Notes: generated by a model not told the origin, from the letters alone. A stretch of 64,000 nucleotides of DNA from Micromonospora sediminimaris (GCA_900112325.1 FOLJ01000012.1:179038-243037); one strand, 5' to 3'. Counted from the first letter of the stretch, positions 34,867 to 43,483 are shown. A program made the numbers and translations.

Positions 34867-37143
34867 TCAGGCGAGGTCGAAGCGGTCCAGTTCCATCACC
34901 TTGGTCCAGGCCGCCACGAAGTCGGCCACGAACTTGACCCGGGCGTCGTCGCTGGCGTAGACCTCGGCGAGCGCGCGGAGCTGGGAGTTGGAGCCGAAGA
35001 TGAGGTCGACCGCGGTGGCGGTCCACTTCACCTGCTCGGTGGCCACGTCCCGGATCTCGTACACGTGCTCGTCGGACTCCGACGCCTTCCAGCGGGTGCC
35101 CGGGGAGAGCAGGTTGCTGAAGAAGTCGTTGGTGAGCACGCCCGGCCGGTCGGTGAGCACGCCGTGCCGGCTGCCGCCGACGTTGGCGCCGAGAGAGCGC
35201 AGACCACCCACGAGCACGGTCATCTCGGGCGCGGTCAGGTTGAGCATGTACGCCCGGTCGATGAGCAACACCTCCGGCTGGGTCTTCTCGCCCGGACGCA
35301 GGTAGTTGCGGAACCCGTCGGCACGCGGCTCCAGGACCCGGAACGACTCGATGTCGGTCTGCTCCTGGCTGGCGTCGGTGCGGCCCGGGTGGAACGGGAC
35401 GGTGATCTCGACACCGGCGTCCCGGGCCGCCTTCTCCACCGCGGCCGAACCGGCCAGCACGATCAGGTCAGCGAGGGAGATCCTGGCCCCACCCGCCGAG
35501 TTGAACTCCCGCTGGATGCCCTCCAGGGTGCTCAGCACCGTCGCGAGCTGCTCCGGCTGGTTGACCTCCCAGCTGCGCTGCGGTTCGAGGCGAATCCGGG
35601 CACCGTTGGCACCGCCGCGCTTGTCGGTGTACCGGAAGCTCGCGGCCGAGGCCCAGGCGGTGCTCACCAACTGGGCAGTGGTGAGACCGGACTCCAGCAC
35701 CTTCGCCTTCAGCGCCGCGATGTCAGCTTCACCGACCAGCTCGTGGTCGACGGCCGGCACCGGGTCCTGCCACAGCTGGGGCTCCGGCACCCACGGCCCG
35801 AGGAACCGGCTGACCGGACCCATGTCGCGGTGCAGCAGCTTGAACCACGCCTTGGCGAAGGCCAGGGCGAACTCGTCCGGGTTCTCCAGGAACCGGCGGG
35901 AGATCTTCTCGTACGCCGGGTCCACGCGCAGCGACAGGTCGGTCGTGAGCATCGTGGGCTTGTGCTTCTTCGACGGGTCGTGGGCGTCCGGGATGATCGC
36001 CTCGGCGTCCTTGGCGACCCACTGCTTGGCACCGCCGGGGCTGGTGGTGAGTTCCCACTCGTAGCCGAAGAGGATCTCGAAGAACCGGTTGCTCCACTGC
36101 GTCGGCCGGTCGGTCCAGGTGACCTCGAGGCCGCTGGTGATGGTGTCGGCGCCCTTGCCGCTGCCGTACGTGCTCAGCCAGCCCAGGCCCTGCGCCTCCA
36201 GCGGCGCGCCCTCAGGCTCTGCGCCCACGTGGTCGTCGGCGACACCGGCGCCGTGGGTCTTGCCGAAGGTGTGGCCACCGGCGATCAGCGCGACGGTCTC
36301 CTCGTCGTTCATCGCCATCCGGGCGAAGGTCTCCCGGATGAAGTGCGCCGCCGCGAGCGGGTCCGCGTTGCCGCGCGGGCCCTCGGGGTTGACGTAGATC
36401 AGGCCCATCTCGGTCGCGCCGACACCCTGCGACATCTCCTTCTCGGAGACGTAGCGCTCGTCACCCAGCCAGGTGTCCTCCGGGCCCCAGAAGATCTCCT
36501 CGGGCTCCCAGACGTCCTCCCGGCCGAAGCCGAACCCGAAGGTCTTGAAGCCCATCGACTCCAGGGCCACGTTACCGGCGAGCACGAGCAGGTCGGCCCA
36601 GGAGATCTGCTGGCCGTACTTCTGCTTCACCGGCCACAGCAGGCGGCGCGCCTTGTCCAGGTTGGCGTTGTCCGGCCAGCTGTTGAGCGGGGCGAAGCGC
36701 TGCCCGCCGTCACCGGCGCCGCCGCGGCCGTCCTCGATGCGGTAGGTGCCCGCGGCGTGCCAGCTCATCCGGATCATCAAGCCGCCGTAGTGACCGAAGT
36801 CGGCCGGCCACCAGTCCTGCGAGGTGGTGAGGACCTCGGTGATGTCCCGCTTGAGCGCCTCGACGTCGAGCTTGGCGAACTCCTCGGCGTAGCTGAAGTC
36901 CTCCCCCAGCGGGTTGCCCTTCGACGAGTGGGCGTGCAGCACCGAGAGGTCGAGCTGGTTGGGCCACCAGTCCCGGTTCGTACGCGGACGACCGCCGGTC
37001 TTCGGGGTCGGCGAGTCGATCGCCGGGTTCTCGCTCTCGCTGCCGTGGGCGGTCACGGAGTCGTGCGCGACCGGGCAGCCGGCCGCCGCCTTGGCGTCCA
37101 CGCCCTGGGCGCTGGACGGGGCGTCGTGCTCTGCGTTGCTCAA
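34867..37143 (-). CDS. katG: catalase-peroxidase KatG
   Basis: A 758-aa heme enzyme that removes hydrogen peroxide. The distal site is MIRMSWHAAGTYR (Arg, Trp, His). The proximal His is in LIAGGHTFGKTHGAG. The Trp-Tyr-Met crosslink partners are present: Trp in MSWH, Tyr in LIYVNPEGP, Met in ARMAMNDEET. The second half is the inactive duplicate domain usual in the family. The start is TTG at 37143, overlapping the furA stop by 4 nt (TTGA), so expression is coupled to the redox- or metal-sensing regulator upstream. Confidence 0.97.
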   Translation of the reverse strand: MSNAEHDAPSSAQGVDAKAAAGCPVAHDSVTAHGSESENPAIDSPTPKTGGRPRTNRDWWPNQLDLSVLHAHSSKGNPLGEDFSYAEEFAKLDVEALKRDITEVLTTSQDWWPADFGHYGGLMIRMSWHAAGTYRIEDGRGGAGDGGQRFAPLNSWPDNANLDKARRLLWPVKQKYGQQISWADLLVLAGNVALESMGFKTFGFGFGREDVWEPEEIFWGPEDTWLGDERYVSEKEMSQGVGATEMGLIYVNPEGPRGNADPLAAAHFIRETFARMAMNDEETVALIAGGHTFGKTHGAGVADDHVGAEPEGAPLEAQGLGWLSTYGSGKGADTITSGLEVTWTDRPTQWSNRFFEILFGYEWELTTSPGGAKQWVAKDAEAIIPDAHDPSKKHKPTMLTTDLSLRVDPAYEKISRRFLENPDEFALAFAKAWFKLLHRDMGPVSRFLGPWVPEPQLWQDPVPAVDHELVGEADIAALKAKVLESGLTTAQLVSTAWASAASFRYTDKRGGANGARIRLEPQRSWEVNQPEQLATVLSTLEGIQREFNSAGGARISLADLIVLAGSAAVEKAARDAGVEITVPFHPGRTDASQEQTDIESFRVLEPRADGFRNYLRPGEKTQPEVLLIDRAYMLNLTAPEMTVLVGGLRSLGANVGGSRHGVLTDRPGVLTNDFFSNLLSPGTRWKASESDEHVYEIRDVATEQVKWTATAVDLIFGSNSQLRALAEVYASDDARVKFVADFVAAWTKVMELDRFDLA

Positions 37144-37595
37144 TGTGCTTCCTTCCGACCTGGCGGTTCACTTGTGGTGCGGGCGGTCGCGCAGTCGGGG
37201 CAGGTGCCCCAGTAGACGACCTCCGCCTCGTCGACCACGAACCCGTGGTCGTCGGAGGCGGTCAGACAAGGGGCGTAGCCGACGGCGCAGTCCACGTCGG
37301 CGATCACGCCGCAGGAGCGGCAGACGACATGATGGTGGTTGTCCCCGACCCGGGACTCGTAGCGGGCGATCGCTCCGGTGGGCTGGATGCGCCGCACCAG
37401 ACCGGCGTCGGTGAGTGCCCGCAGCACATCGTAGATCGCCTGGTGGGACACGGTGGGATGATCGGCACGGACCAGCCGGATCACGGTGTCGGTGTCGACG
37501 TGCGGGTGGTCGCGTAGCGCCGCGAGCACCGCCAACCGGGGCCGGGTCACGCGCAACGAGACCGCCCGCAGCTGCGCCTCGAAGTCGGCCGTCAT
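37140..37595 (-). CDS. furA: Fur family regulator, FurA type
   Basis: A 151-aa regulator. The winged helix (about 1-80) includes RVTRPRLAVLAALRDHPHVDTDTV and TVSHQAIYDVLRALTDAGLV. The dimerisation and metal-binding half has DNHHHVVCRSCGVIADVDC and a C-terminal CPDC, giving two CxxC zinc-type sites. The gene sits directly before katG with overlapping codons, the conserved furA-katG arrangement of actinobacteria, in which FurA represses both genes and releases them on peroxide stress. The ATG at 37595 follows a good promoter. Confidence 0.95.
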   Translation of the reverse strand: MTADFEAQLRAVSLRVTRPRLAVLAALRDHPHVDTDTVIRLVRADHPTVSHQAIYDVLRALTDAGLVRRIQPTGAIARYESRVGDNHHHVVCRSCGVIADVDCAVGYAPCLTASDDHGFVVDEAEVVYWGTCPDCATARTTSEPPGRKEAH

Positions 37596-37602
37596 GCCGA
37601 CG

Positions 37603-37647
37603 AACCTACTCGGTTCTTCTGGAATCAATCAAGTTTTCGCGGAATCA
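37603..37647 (-). promoter_or_regulatory. furA-katG promoter with candidate FurA site
   Basis: On the minus strand TTGATT (37627-37632) and TAGGTT (37603-37608) are 18 nt apart, and the -10 box lies 7 nt before the ATG at 37595, so the transcript is probably leaderless. The heptamer TGATTCC occurs twice (37621-37627 and 37641-37647), 20 nt apart and flanking the -35 box on the same DNA face. This AT-rich repeat is a plausible FurA binding site. Confidence 0.6.
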
Positions 37648-39501
37648 GGCATTCGTGTCGCCGGTGTCCCCGCCCTCGTCCGCAGCCGCCGACGTGGCCG
37701 AGGTCACCGAGGCGGTGGGAGACGTCTGATCGGCAGGGGGAGCTGTGGTTTCGGCAGGTTCCGTGCTCGGTGCCGGGGTCGGATCCGACGGCGGGGACGG
37801 GGTGGGGGGCCGCGAGGTCGCCGCGGGACTCGACGTCGCCGGCGGGCTGGGCGTGGGGCTGGTCGTCGCCGACGGGCTCGGGGAGGTCGACGGATCGGAC
37901 GTGGTCGGCGTCGAGCTGGTCGGCGTGCCCGGTGGCGTCGCCGATGGTGCGCCTGACGGCTGGGCGTCGGGCTGACCCGATCCGCCTCCGCCGCCGTCCG
38001 GAGACGGGCGGTCCTCCTCCGGCGTACCCGACCGCCCCCGTCTGGACCCCTCCGTCGACGCCGCCGGCTCGGCCGACGCGGAGGCCAGGACCGACGTCCG
38101 TACGTGCGTGCCGGCATGCTCGCAGGCGACACCCGCCAGGCTGAACCGCTCCGGCGTCTCGTGCCCGCCGGACTCGACCCGGCCGTGCAGGGTCGCCGTC
38201 ACGCCGGTGCCCGGTTCCGACGGCTCGGCCAGCCGCAGGGTCACCCGCTGCTCATCGTGTGTCCAGGCGGCGCCCCGCACGTCGAGGAGATGTTGGCTGG
38301 CGGGCAGGGTGAAGGTCAGCGCCCGCTGCCCGGTCGCGGGTCGCCCGGTTCCGGTAACGCTGATCTGAGCCAGGAAACGGCCATCGGCGGCCTGCTGCGC
38401 CCGGTACTGCACCGTGCAGCCGGCCTCGGCGGCCGGTGGGTCCGCCGAGCCTTCCTCGGCGGTGAGCAGTCCCGGCAGGATCCCGGCCAGCGCGGCCGCC
38501 GCGGCGGCAGGAGCGGCGAACAGCAGTCCGCGCCGCCGCCCGACGACCGCCGACCGCCGGGCAGGTGCGCCGGCCGGCCTGGTGGGGCCGGCGACCGTCC
38601 GGGTGGGTACGGCGACCGAGGTGGGCGCGGCGCCGGGTGCCGGCCGCACGGTCATGGTCACCCCGGCCAGCGTCTCGGCGACTTCGGCCGCGCCCGGACG
38701 CCGGTCCGGATCGGTGGCCAGACACCTACCGATCAGGTGCGCGTGGAAGTCGGACAGTCCCTCGACGGCCGGAACGGCCACCGATTCGTGCGGAGCGCGT
38801 TGCGGAGCCTGACCGGTGAGGCACTCGGCGAGCACGACGCCGAGGGCGAACACGTCGCCCGCCGGCACCGCCTCCGCTCCGGCGGTCAGCTCCGGCGGCA
38901 GATAGCTCGGGGTCCCCCACAACTGCCCGTCCGGCTCCGCCGGGTCGTCACCCGCGCCGGCCGCGATACCGAAGTCGACCACCTTCACGCCGCTCTCGGT
39001 GAGCATGATGTTGCCGGGCTTGACGTCCCGGTGCACGATGCCCTGCTCGTGCGCGGCGGCGAGAGCCGCCGCAACCTGCTGACCGATCCGCAGCGCCTCG
39101 TCCGGGGGCAGCGGGCCGGCGGCACGGAGCCGAGCGGACAGCGTCGATCCGGCGACGAACTCCATCACCAGGAACGGGGTGGGTGTGCGGGTCAGGTGCC
39201 GCTGCTCACCGTAGTCGTAGACCCGGGCCACACCCGGGTGGTCCAGCCGGGCGGCGGCCAACGCCTCGCGGCGGATGCGGTCGCGGGCCGCCGGGTCGCC
39301 CAGCAGCGGCGCCGACAACAGCTTCACCGCGACGGTACGCTGCAACCGCAGATCGTAGCCGCGCCAGACGGTGGCCATCCCACCCCGACCGACCGGCTCG
39401 TCGAGCCGGTAACGCCGCTGCAGACATCGCACGAGCCCAACCTCCCGCTCCGGTCGCGCACCCCTGGCAGGGTGTCCCGTCGGCGGATCGTGTCCGGTCA
39501 C
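37645..39501 (-). CDS. membrane Ser/Thr protein kinase with CBM2-like extracellular domain
   Basis: A 618-aa PknB-type kinase. The cytoplasmic kinase domain (about 28-285) has the P-loop VGRGGMATV, the Lys in VAVKLL, the catalytic HRDVKPGN and the metal-binding DFG. One membrane segment follows (about 330-352, LLFAAPAAAAAALAGILPGLL). The outer part starts with a domain of about 100 residues bounded by two Cys (GCTVQYRAQQAADGRF to FSLAGVACEH), which aligns by eye with family 2 carbohydrate-binding modules. A long Pro/Ser/Thr-rich tail ends the protein. The outer domain could sense polysaccharide or cell wall. The start is GTG at 39501; a later GTG near residue 21 is possible. Confidence 0.88.
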   Translation of the reverse strand: MTGHDPPTGHPARGARPEREVGLVRCLQRRYRLDEPVGRGGMATVWRGYDLRLQRTVAVKLLSAPLLGDPAARDRIRREALAAARLDHPGVARVYDYGEQRHLTRTPTPFLVMEFVAGSTLSARLRAAGPLPPDEALRIGQQVAAALAAAHEQGIVHRDVKPGNIMLTESGVKVVDFGIAAGAGDDPAEPDGQLWGTPSYLPPELTAGAEAVPAGDVFALGVVLAECLTGQAPQRAPHESVAVPAVEGLSDFHAHLIGRCLATDPDRRPGAAEVAETLAGVTMTVRPAPGAAPTSVAVPTRTVAGPTRPAGAPARRSAVVGRRRGLLFAAPAAAAAALAGILPGLLTAEEGSADPPAAEAGCTVQYRAQQAADGRFLAQISVTGTGRPATGQRALTFTLPASQHLLDVRGAAWTHDEQRVTLRLAEPSEPGTGVTATLHGRVESGGHETPERFSLAGVACEHAGTHVRTSVLASASAEPAASTEGSRRGRSGTPEEDRPSPDGGGGGSGQPDAQPSGAPSATPPGTPTSSTPTTSDPSTSPSPSATTSPTPSPPATSSPAATSRPPTPSPPSDPTPAPSTEPAETTAPPADQTSPTASVTSATSAAADEGGDTGDTNA

Positions 39502-39583
39502 CGCCCTGGTCGACTATCGCGCTACCCCCGGCCGGAGGCTGGAAAACCCCTGGTCAATCAGTTGGTACGTCTCGATTCGTGAT

Positions 39584-39593
39584 GTCACGTGAC
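39584..39593. promoter_or_regulatory. GTCACGTGAC palindrome upstream of the lipoprotein gene
   Basis: A perfect 10-bp palindrome lies in the 168-nt region between the divergent kinase and lipoprotein genes. It may be a regulator site; I cannot name the protein. Confidence 0.35.
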
Positions 39594-39669
39594 CGTCACA
39601 CGTTCGCGCGGCACCCGTCATCCCGCAGGGCATCTCTGGGAACAGGCATCGTTTCGAGGAGGCGACGAC

Positions 39670-40191
39670 ATGCGCGACCGACCTTTTGCCAACTGGACCA
39701 CGCGGCGGGTGCGCGCTGCCGGCGATCCAGCAGTCCATCCGGCCGTGCGGGGCGGCCAAGGAGGAGCCGTTCCGCGCGGCGTCCGGCACGCGGCGCTCGT
39801 CACCGCACTGGCGGCCGTACTCGCCGGCACCGGCTGCGCCCCCGAGCCGGTGGCGGAACCGCCACCTCCCGCCACCGGCACCAGCCCGCCGAACACCCTC
39901 GCGAAGGTCGACGTCGGTGACGCGCTGACCGTGACCGCGACCGTGGACCGGGTCATCGACGAGCGCGCGCTCGTCGTACGGGATGTCGACCTGGCCGACC
40001 GCACCCTGCTCGTCCTGACCCGGCAGGCGGTGGAGGCGGCCCCGCCGCAGTTGCTCAGCGTGGAGGGGACCGTGGTCCGCTTCTCGTACCGCAGCCTCGC
40101 GGCCCGCCACCACCTGACCGACCGGGCGGCGTACCGCCCGTTCGAAGGGCAGAAGGCACTGGTGGCCAGTCAGGTCACCGTGTGGCGGTGA
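39670..40191 (+). CDS. putative lipoprotein of unknown function
   Basis: A 173-aa protein. A basic N-terminus precedes a hydrophobic segment (ALVTALAAVLAG) and a Cys at residue 56 in TGCAPEP, so lipid attachment is likely although the lipobox is weak. The outer part (about 75-173) is an OB-like beta domain (VDVGDALTVTATVDRVIDERALVVRDVDL, LLSVEGTVVRFSY) that looks like a small barrel. GGAGGCG lies 8 nt before the ATG. It is divergent from the kinase gene and its function is unknown. Confidence 0.75.
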   Translation: MRDRPFANWTTRRVRAAGDPAVHPAVRGGQGGAVPRGVRHAALVTALAAVLAGTGCAPEPVAEPPPPATGTSPPNTLAKVDVGDALTVTATVDRVIDERALVVRDVDLADRTLLVLTRQAVEAAPPQLLSVEGTVVRFSYRSLAARHHLTDRAAYRPFEGQKALVASQVTVWR

Positions 40192-40222
40192 CGGGCTCCG
40201 CGCAGCCGGCCACGCCGCGGTA

Positions 40223-41047
40223 CTACAGCTTGCGGGCGACCACCCCGACGAAGGTGTGGTAGGTGTCGCTCTGCTCCGGTGCGGTCTCATCCGGGTCCGG
40301 TCGCCACGCGGCCACCGGCACCAGGCCCGGTTCCGCCACCTCCAGCCCCTCGACAAAGGAGAGGATCTCCTCGTCGGTACGCCAACGACCGGTGCCGAGG
40401 GACTCGTTGAAGATGCGCTCGACCTCGCGCGCCTTCCGGGAGGCATCGGGGTGCCGGTCACCGGGATCACGGAAGTGGGAGATCGCGACGTAGCTGCCCG
40501 ACGGCAGGGCGTCGATCAGCCTCGCCGCCACCGCCTTCGGGTTCTCGTCGTCCGTGAGGTGGTGCAGGATCGCGAAGAGCAACAGCCCGACGGGGCGGTC
40601 GAAGTCCAGGAACCGGCGGACCTCCGGGTGCTCCAGGATGGCCTCCGGCGACCGGATGTCGGCCTGGACCACCGTCGCGGTTCCGGCGTCGGCCAGCAGC
40701 GCCCTACCGTGCGCCAGCACGATCGGATCGTTGTCGACGTAGACCACCCGCGCCTGCGGGTCGTGGCGCAGGGCCACTTGGTGCACATTGCCCTGAGTGG
40801 GCAGACCGGAACCGAGATCGAGGAACTGCCCGATGCCCTGCTCGGTGAGAAAGCGCACCGCCCGACGCAGGAAGGCCCGATTCGCCTGGCCCGCCTGCGG
40901 GCCGTCCGGCGTGATCCTGAGCGCGTGCTCGGCGACGGCGCGGTCCACAGCGAAGTTGTCCTTGCCACCGAGCATGAAGTCGTACACCCGGGCGATGCTC
41001 GGCACGCTCATGTCGACCCCGGACGGTGCCACCTCTTCATTCGCCAC
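40223..41047 (-). CDS. SAM-dependent methyltransferase (DUF574 family)
   Basis: A 274-aa protein of a family that is greatly expanded in actinomycetes. It begins PSIARVYDFMLGGKDNFAVDRAVA, the family signature, and has the SAM-binding strand QFLDLGSGLPTQGNVH and the acidic VVYVDNDPIVL. DxG-type motif I is kept. The substrates of the family are not known. GTG 41047 is chosen because GAGGAGAC lies about 5 nt upstream; the next upstream starts lack homology. Confidence 0.92.
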   Translation of the reverse strand: MANEEVAPSGVDMSVPSIARVYDFMLGGKDNFAVDRAVAEHALRITPDGPQAGQANRAFLRRAVRFLTEQGIGQFLDLGSGLPTQGNVHQVALRHDPQARVVYVDNDPIVLAHGRALLADAGTATVVQADIRSPEAILEHPEVRRFLDFDRPVGLLLFAILHHLTDDENPKAVAARLIDALPSGSYVAISHFRDPGDRHPDASRKAREVERIFNESLGTGRWRTDEEILSFVEGLEVAEPGLVPVAAWRPDPDETAPEQSDTYHTFVGVVARKL

Positions 41048-41291
41048 AGTTCGTCTCCTCGTCCACACCGGATCACGGTCGGCCGAACTGCACCTGCTCG
41101 ACATCCTGCGGCCGACGCCGTCGACCATCCTAAGTGGTCCCCTCGACGGCGCGCTCACTCCGGTCCGTCTCGGCTTCCTCGTTCGGGTGCCAGACATCCG
41201 GTGGTCGATGCGCCACCGTCGTCCCGGTCAGCGTCGAAGCCTGTCGGTGGCCGGTGCCAGAATGCCGCACAACCGATCTTGGGAGGGTTAC

Positions 41292-41762
41292 GTGGGTAGC
41301 TGGGACAGCGGACCGTTCGACAACGACACCGCCGCCGACTGGTGTGGCGACCTAGACAAGGCCGACGCCACTGAGCGTCCGGCACTGGTCCGCAAGGCCC
41401 TGCACGGGGCCGCCGTCGAGCAGGACTACCTCGACTCCGACATCGCCTGCGAGGCGATCGCCGCAGCCGCGATCGTGGCCGCGCACCTGCCCGGCGGGCA
41501 ACCCGTCACTTCACCGTACGCGCCGGAGGTTCTCCGCAGCGGCGGCCGACTCGACCTGCCCGGCGACCTGCCCGCACTGGCCGCGAGCGCGCTCGAGCGG
41601 ATCATGTCCGCAGATTCCGAATGGCACGACCTGTGGCAGGAGGCGTACGCCGACGACGACAACCCGGCCTTCGACACCGTCCGCGAGCTGCGCCGGACAC
41701 TGACGGCCCGATCCGGCACGGATGGGTCCGCAGGTCGACCGGATCACGACTCGGTGAGGTAG
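41292..41762 (+). CDS. DUF4259 domain-containing protein
   Basis: A 156-aa soluble acidic protein. It begins VGSWDSGPFDNDTAADWCGDL, the signature of DUF4259, and continues with helices (EAIAAAAIVAAHL, ALERIMSADSEWHDLW). The family has no established function but occurs in immunity-like or stress contexts. GTG 41292 follows GGGAGGG at a good distance. It ends in a terminator that is shared with the convergent HAD gene. Confidence 0.85.
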   Translation: MGSWDSGPFDNDTAADWCGDLDKADATERPALVRKALHGAAVEQDYLDSDIACEAIAAAAIVAAHLPGGQPVTSPYAPEVLRSGGRLDLPGDLPALAASALERIMSADSEWHDLWQEAYADDDNPAFDTVRELRRTLTARSGTDGSAGRPDHDSVR

Positions 41763-41791
41763 GGCGTGGCCTCTCGGGGCTTCATGCGACC

Positions 41792-41830
41792 CGTGCTCAC
41801 CTGGGCAGGGATGCCGCCCAGGTGAGCACG
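41792..41830. terminator. bidirectional terminator inside the 3' end of the HAD gene
   Basis: A perfect 15-bp inverted repeat (41792-41806 and 41816-41830, 9-nt loop). It lies 30 nt after the DUF4259 stop and includes the last codons and stop (41797-41799) of the convergent HAD gene. Confidence 0.75.
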
Positions 41831-42306
41831 CGGTCGACGTCCGATCGCGTCCAGCCGAGTGTGGGATCGATCGATACGAGCAAGGTCGGTACCGGACGGG
41901 CAGCGGCCCACCGCCGGCCGACGGCGGTGTGGTCGTCATCGATCCACGCGGCCGGTCGATCGGCGGCCACGGCGGCCACGGCCGGCACCTTGAGTTCAGG
42001 ATCGAACGGCACCGGTGGGACGACGACCACCGGCAGCGGCCCGACTCCGAGCAGCGGCAGGTAGAGCTCGTTGGCGTCCTCGCCCCAACCCGTTGCCCAC
42101 CACAGCTCTCCGGCGACGGCCAGCTCCCGGATCCAGTCGGCATGCGCCACGCAGTAGCGCTGCGGGTCTTCCCCGTCGAAGAGGACACGTTCCTGGTAGC
42201 CGTCCGGGCAGGTCGGTGCCGCGAAGGGATTCAGTACGCCGTCGAGGTCCAGGAAGATGACGGGTAGGTCGGGCCGTCCCGCGCGGTGCGGATTCAACGG
42301 ACGCAC
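41797..42306 (-). CDS. HAD-like hydrolase domain protein
   Basis: A protein of about 169 aa with the HAD motif I FLDLDGVLNPF (DxD), a motif II-like segment LWWATGWGEDAN, and a late acidic motif AAWIDDDH. This is the pattern of small HAD-domain proteins that are common in actinomycetes; the substrate is unknown. The start is uncertain: GTG 42306 gives a 17-residue lead before the first strand, and no ribosome site decides it. The XRE gene upstream on the same strand ends 16 nt before this start, so the two may share a transcript. Confidence 0.75.
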   Translation of the reverse strand: MRPLNPHRAGRPDLPVIFLDLDGVLNPFAAPTCPDGYQERVLFDGEDPQRYCVAHADWIRELAVAGELWWATGWGEDANELYLPLLGVGPLPVVVVPPVPFDPELKVPAVAAVAADRPAAWIDDDHTAVGRRWAAARPVPTLLVSIDPTLGWTRSDVDRVLTWAASLPR

Positions 42307-42322
42307 ATGGTCGGCAGGGACC

Positions 42323-42589
42323 CTAGGACGCCTGGCGGACGGGCATGTCGGCCCGCCAGACCTCGGCCAGATCGCTGAGAGAAACGTCCAGGGCGTGGCT
42401 GAGGCGGACCACGGTGCCGAACGCCGGCGCGGGGAGGCGGCCCGCCTCGATCTTGCGCAGCGTCTCGGGCGAGATGCCGGCTGCCAGGGCCACGTCGACG
42501 AGGCTGCGGCCGGCTCGAGCGGCCCGCAGGGCGGCTCCGAGGCGCTGGCCCGCGGCGATCTGTTCGGCGGTGAGCGGTTGGCGAACCAT
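42323..42589 (-). CDS. XRE family transcriptional regulator
   Basis: An 88-aa single-domain helix-turn-helix protein (LGAALRAARAGRSLVDVALAAGISPETLRKIEAG region). It is divergent from the methionine aminopeptidase gene, an arrangement that recurs in actinomycetes. A 14-bp palindrome at 42630 lies between the two starts and is its likely operator. Confidence 0.9.
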   Translation of the reverse strand: MVRQPLTAEQIAAGQRLGAALRAARAGRSLVDVALAAGISPETLRKIEAGRLPAPAFGTVVRLSHALDVSLSDLAEVWRADMPVRQAS

Positions 42590-42629
42590 GCCAGCAGGAT
42601 ATCCCCTCCGAGCCGCCCCATCGTGACGT

Positions 42630-42643
42630 GGTATAAAAATACC
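42630..42643. promoter_or_regulatory. palindromic operator between XRE regulator and methionine aminopeptidase
   Basis: GGTATAAAAATACC has perfect 5-bp arms around AAAA, stands out from the GC-rich surroundings and contains TATAAA, a possible -10 element. It lies 41 nt from the XRE start and 22 nt from the aminopeptidase start, so one bound dimer could control both genes. Confidence 0.65.
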
Positions 42644-42664
42644 GCAAGGATGAGGGAGGCTTTC

Positions 42665-43483
42665 ATGATCGAGCTCAAGTCGGCCGAGGAAATCGAGCTG
42701 ATGGCGGTGACCGGCGAGTTCGTCGGCGAATTGCTCGCCGAGCTGAGCGGTGTCGCCGCCGTCGGCGTCAACCTGATGGACCTTGAGCACTACGCTCGCC
42801 GTCGGATCAACGAACGCGGTGCGGAGTCCTGCTACTGGGATTACGCCCCCTCGTTCGGCCGTGGTCCGTTCCGCAACGTGCTGTGCCTGTCGGTCAACGA
42901 CGCGGTGCTGCACGGTCTTCCCCACGACTACGTCCTACGGGACGGCGATCTGCTCAGCATCGACATGGCGGTCGGCATCGACGGCTGGGTCGCCGACTCC
43001 GCGCTCTCCGTCGTCGTCGGCACCCCCGACCCGGCCGACCTGAGGCTGATCGAGGCCACCGAGGTCGCACTGGAAGCCGCCATCAAGGCCGCCCAGCCCG
43101 GCGGCCGGCTGGGCGACGTCTCCGCCGCGATCGGTGAGGTCGCCAACGCCTACGGCTACCGGGTCAACGCCGAGTTCGGCGGCCACGGCATCGGCCGCAC
43201 CATGCACGAGGCCCCGCACGTGGCCAACAGCGGCCGCCCCCGGCGCGGCCTGAAACTCGAACCCGGCCTGACCATCGCCATCGAGCCCTGGCTCTGCCAC
43301 TCCACCGACAAGATCAGGTACGACAAGGACGGCTGGACCATCCGGTCGGCCGACGGTTCCCGCACCGCCCACTCCGAGCACACGGTCGCCGTCACGGCTT
43401 CCGGCCCCCGGGTCCTGACCCGCCGCCCCGCCCACGGCACCGCCTCCCCGGACCACCCCGAGAAGTCCGCCACCCACTCCTGA
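42665..43483 (+). CDS. map: type I methionyl aminopeptidase
   Basis: A 272-aa metalloprotease that removes the N-terminal Met from proteins. The metal ligands are visible: Asp in LLSIDMAVGIDGWVADSALS (two Asp), His in GGHGIGRTMHEAPHV, Glu in LTIAIEPWL and Glu in TAHSEHTVAV. The substrate His is in LHGLPHD. ATG 42665 follows GGGAGG at 5 nt; an in-frame ATG at 42650 is less likely. Divergence from an XRE gene suggests that this is an accessory, regulated copy and not the housekeeping one. Confidence 0.93.
   Translation: MIELKSAEEIELMAVTGEFVGELLAELSGVAAVGVNLMDLEHYARRRINERGAESCYWDYAPSFGRGPFRNVLCLSVNDAVLHGLPHDYVLRDGDLLSIDMAVGIDGWVADSALSVVVGTPDPADLRLIEATEVALEAAIKAAQPGGRLGDVSAAIGEVANAYGYRVNAEFGGHGIGRTMHEAPHVANSGRPRRGLKLEPGLTIAIEPWLCHSTDKIRYDKDGWTIRSADGSRTAHSEHTVAVTASGPRVLTRRPAHGTASPDHPEKSATHS

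Noticed and set aside
34033..37215. A 1060-codon open frame on the plus strand across katG and the second sugar permease
   Set aside because: It covers two unrelated genes on opposite strands and shows low-complexity Arg/Gly-rich translation; katG on the minus strand has all catalytic motifs.
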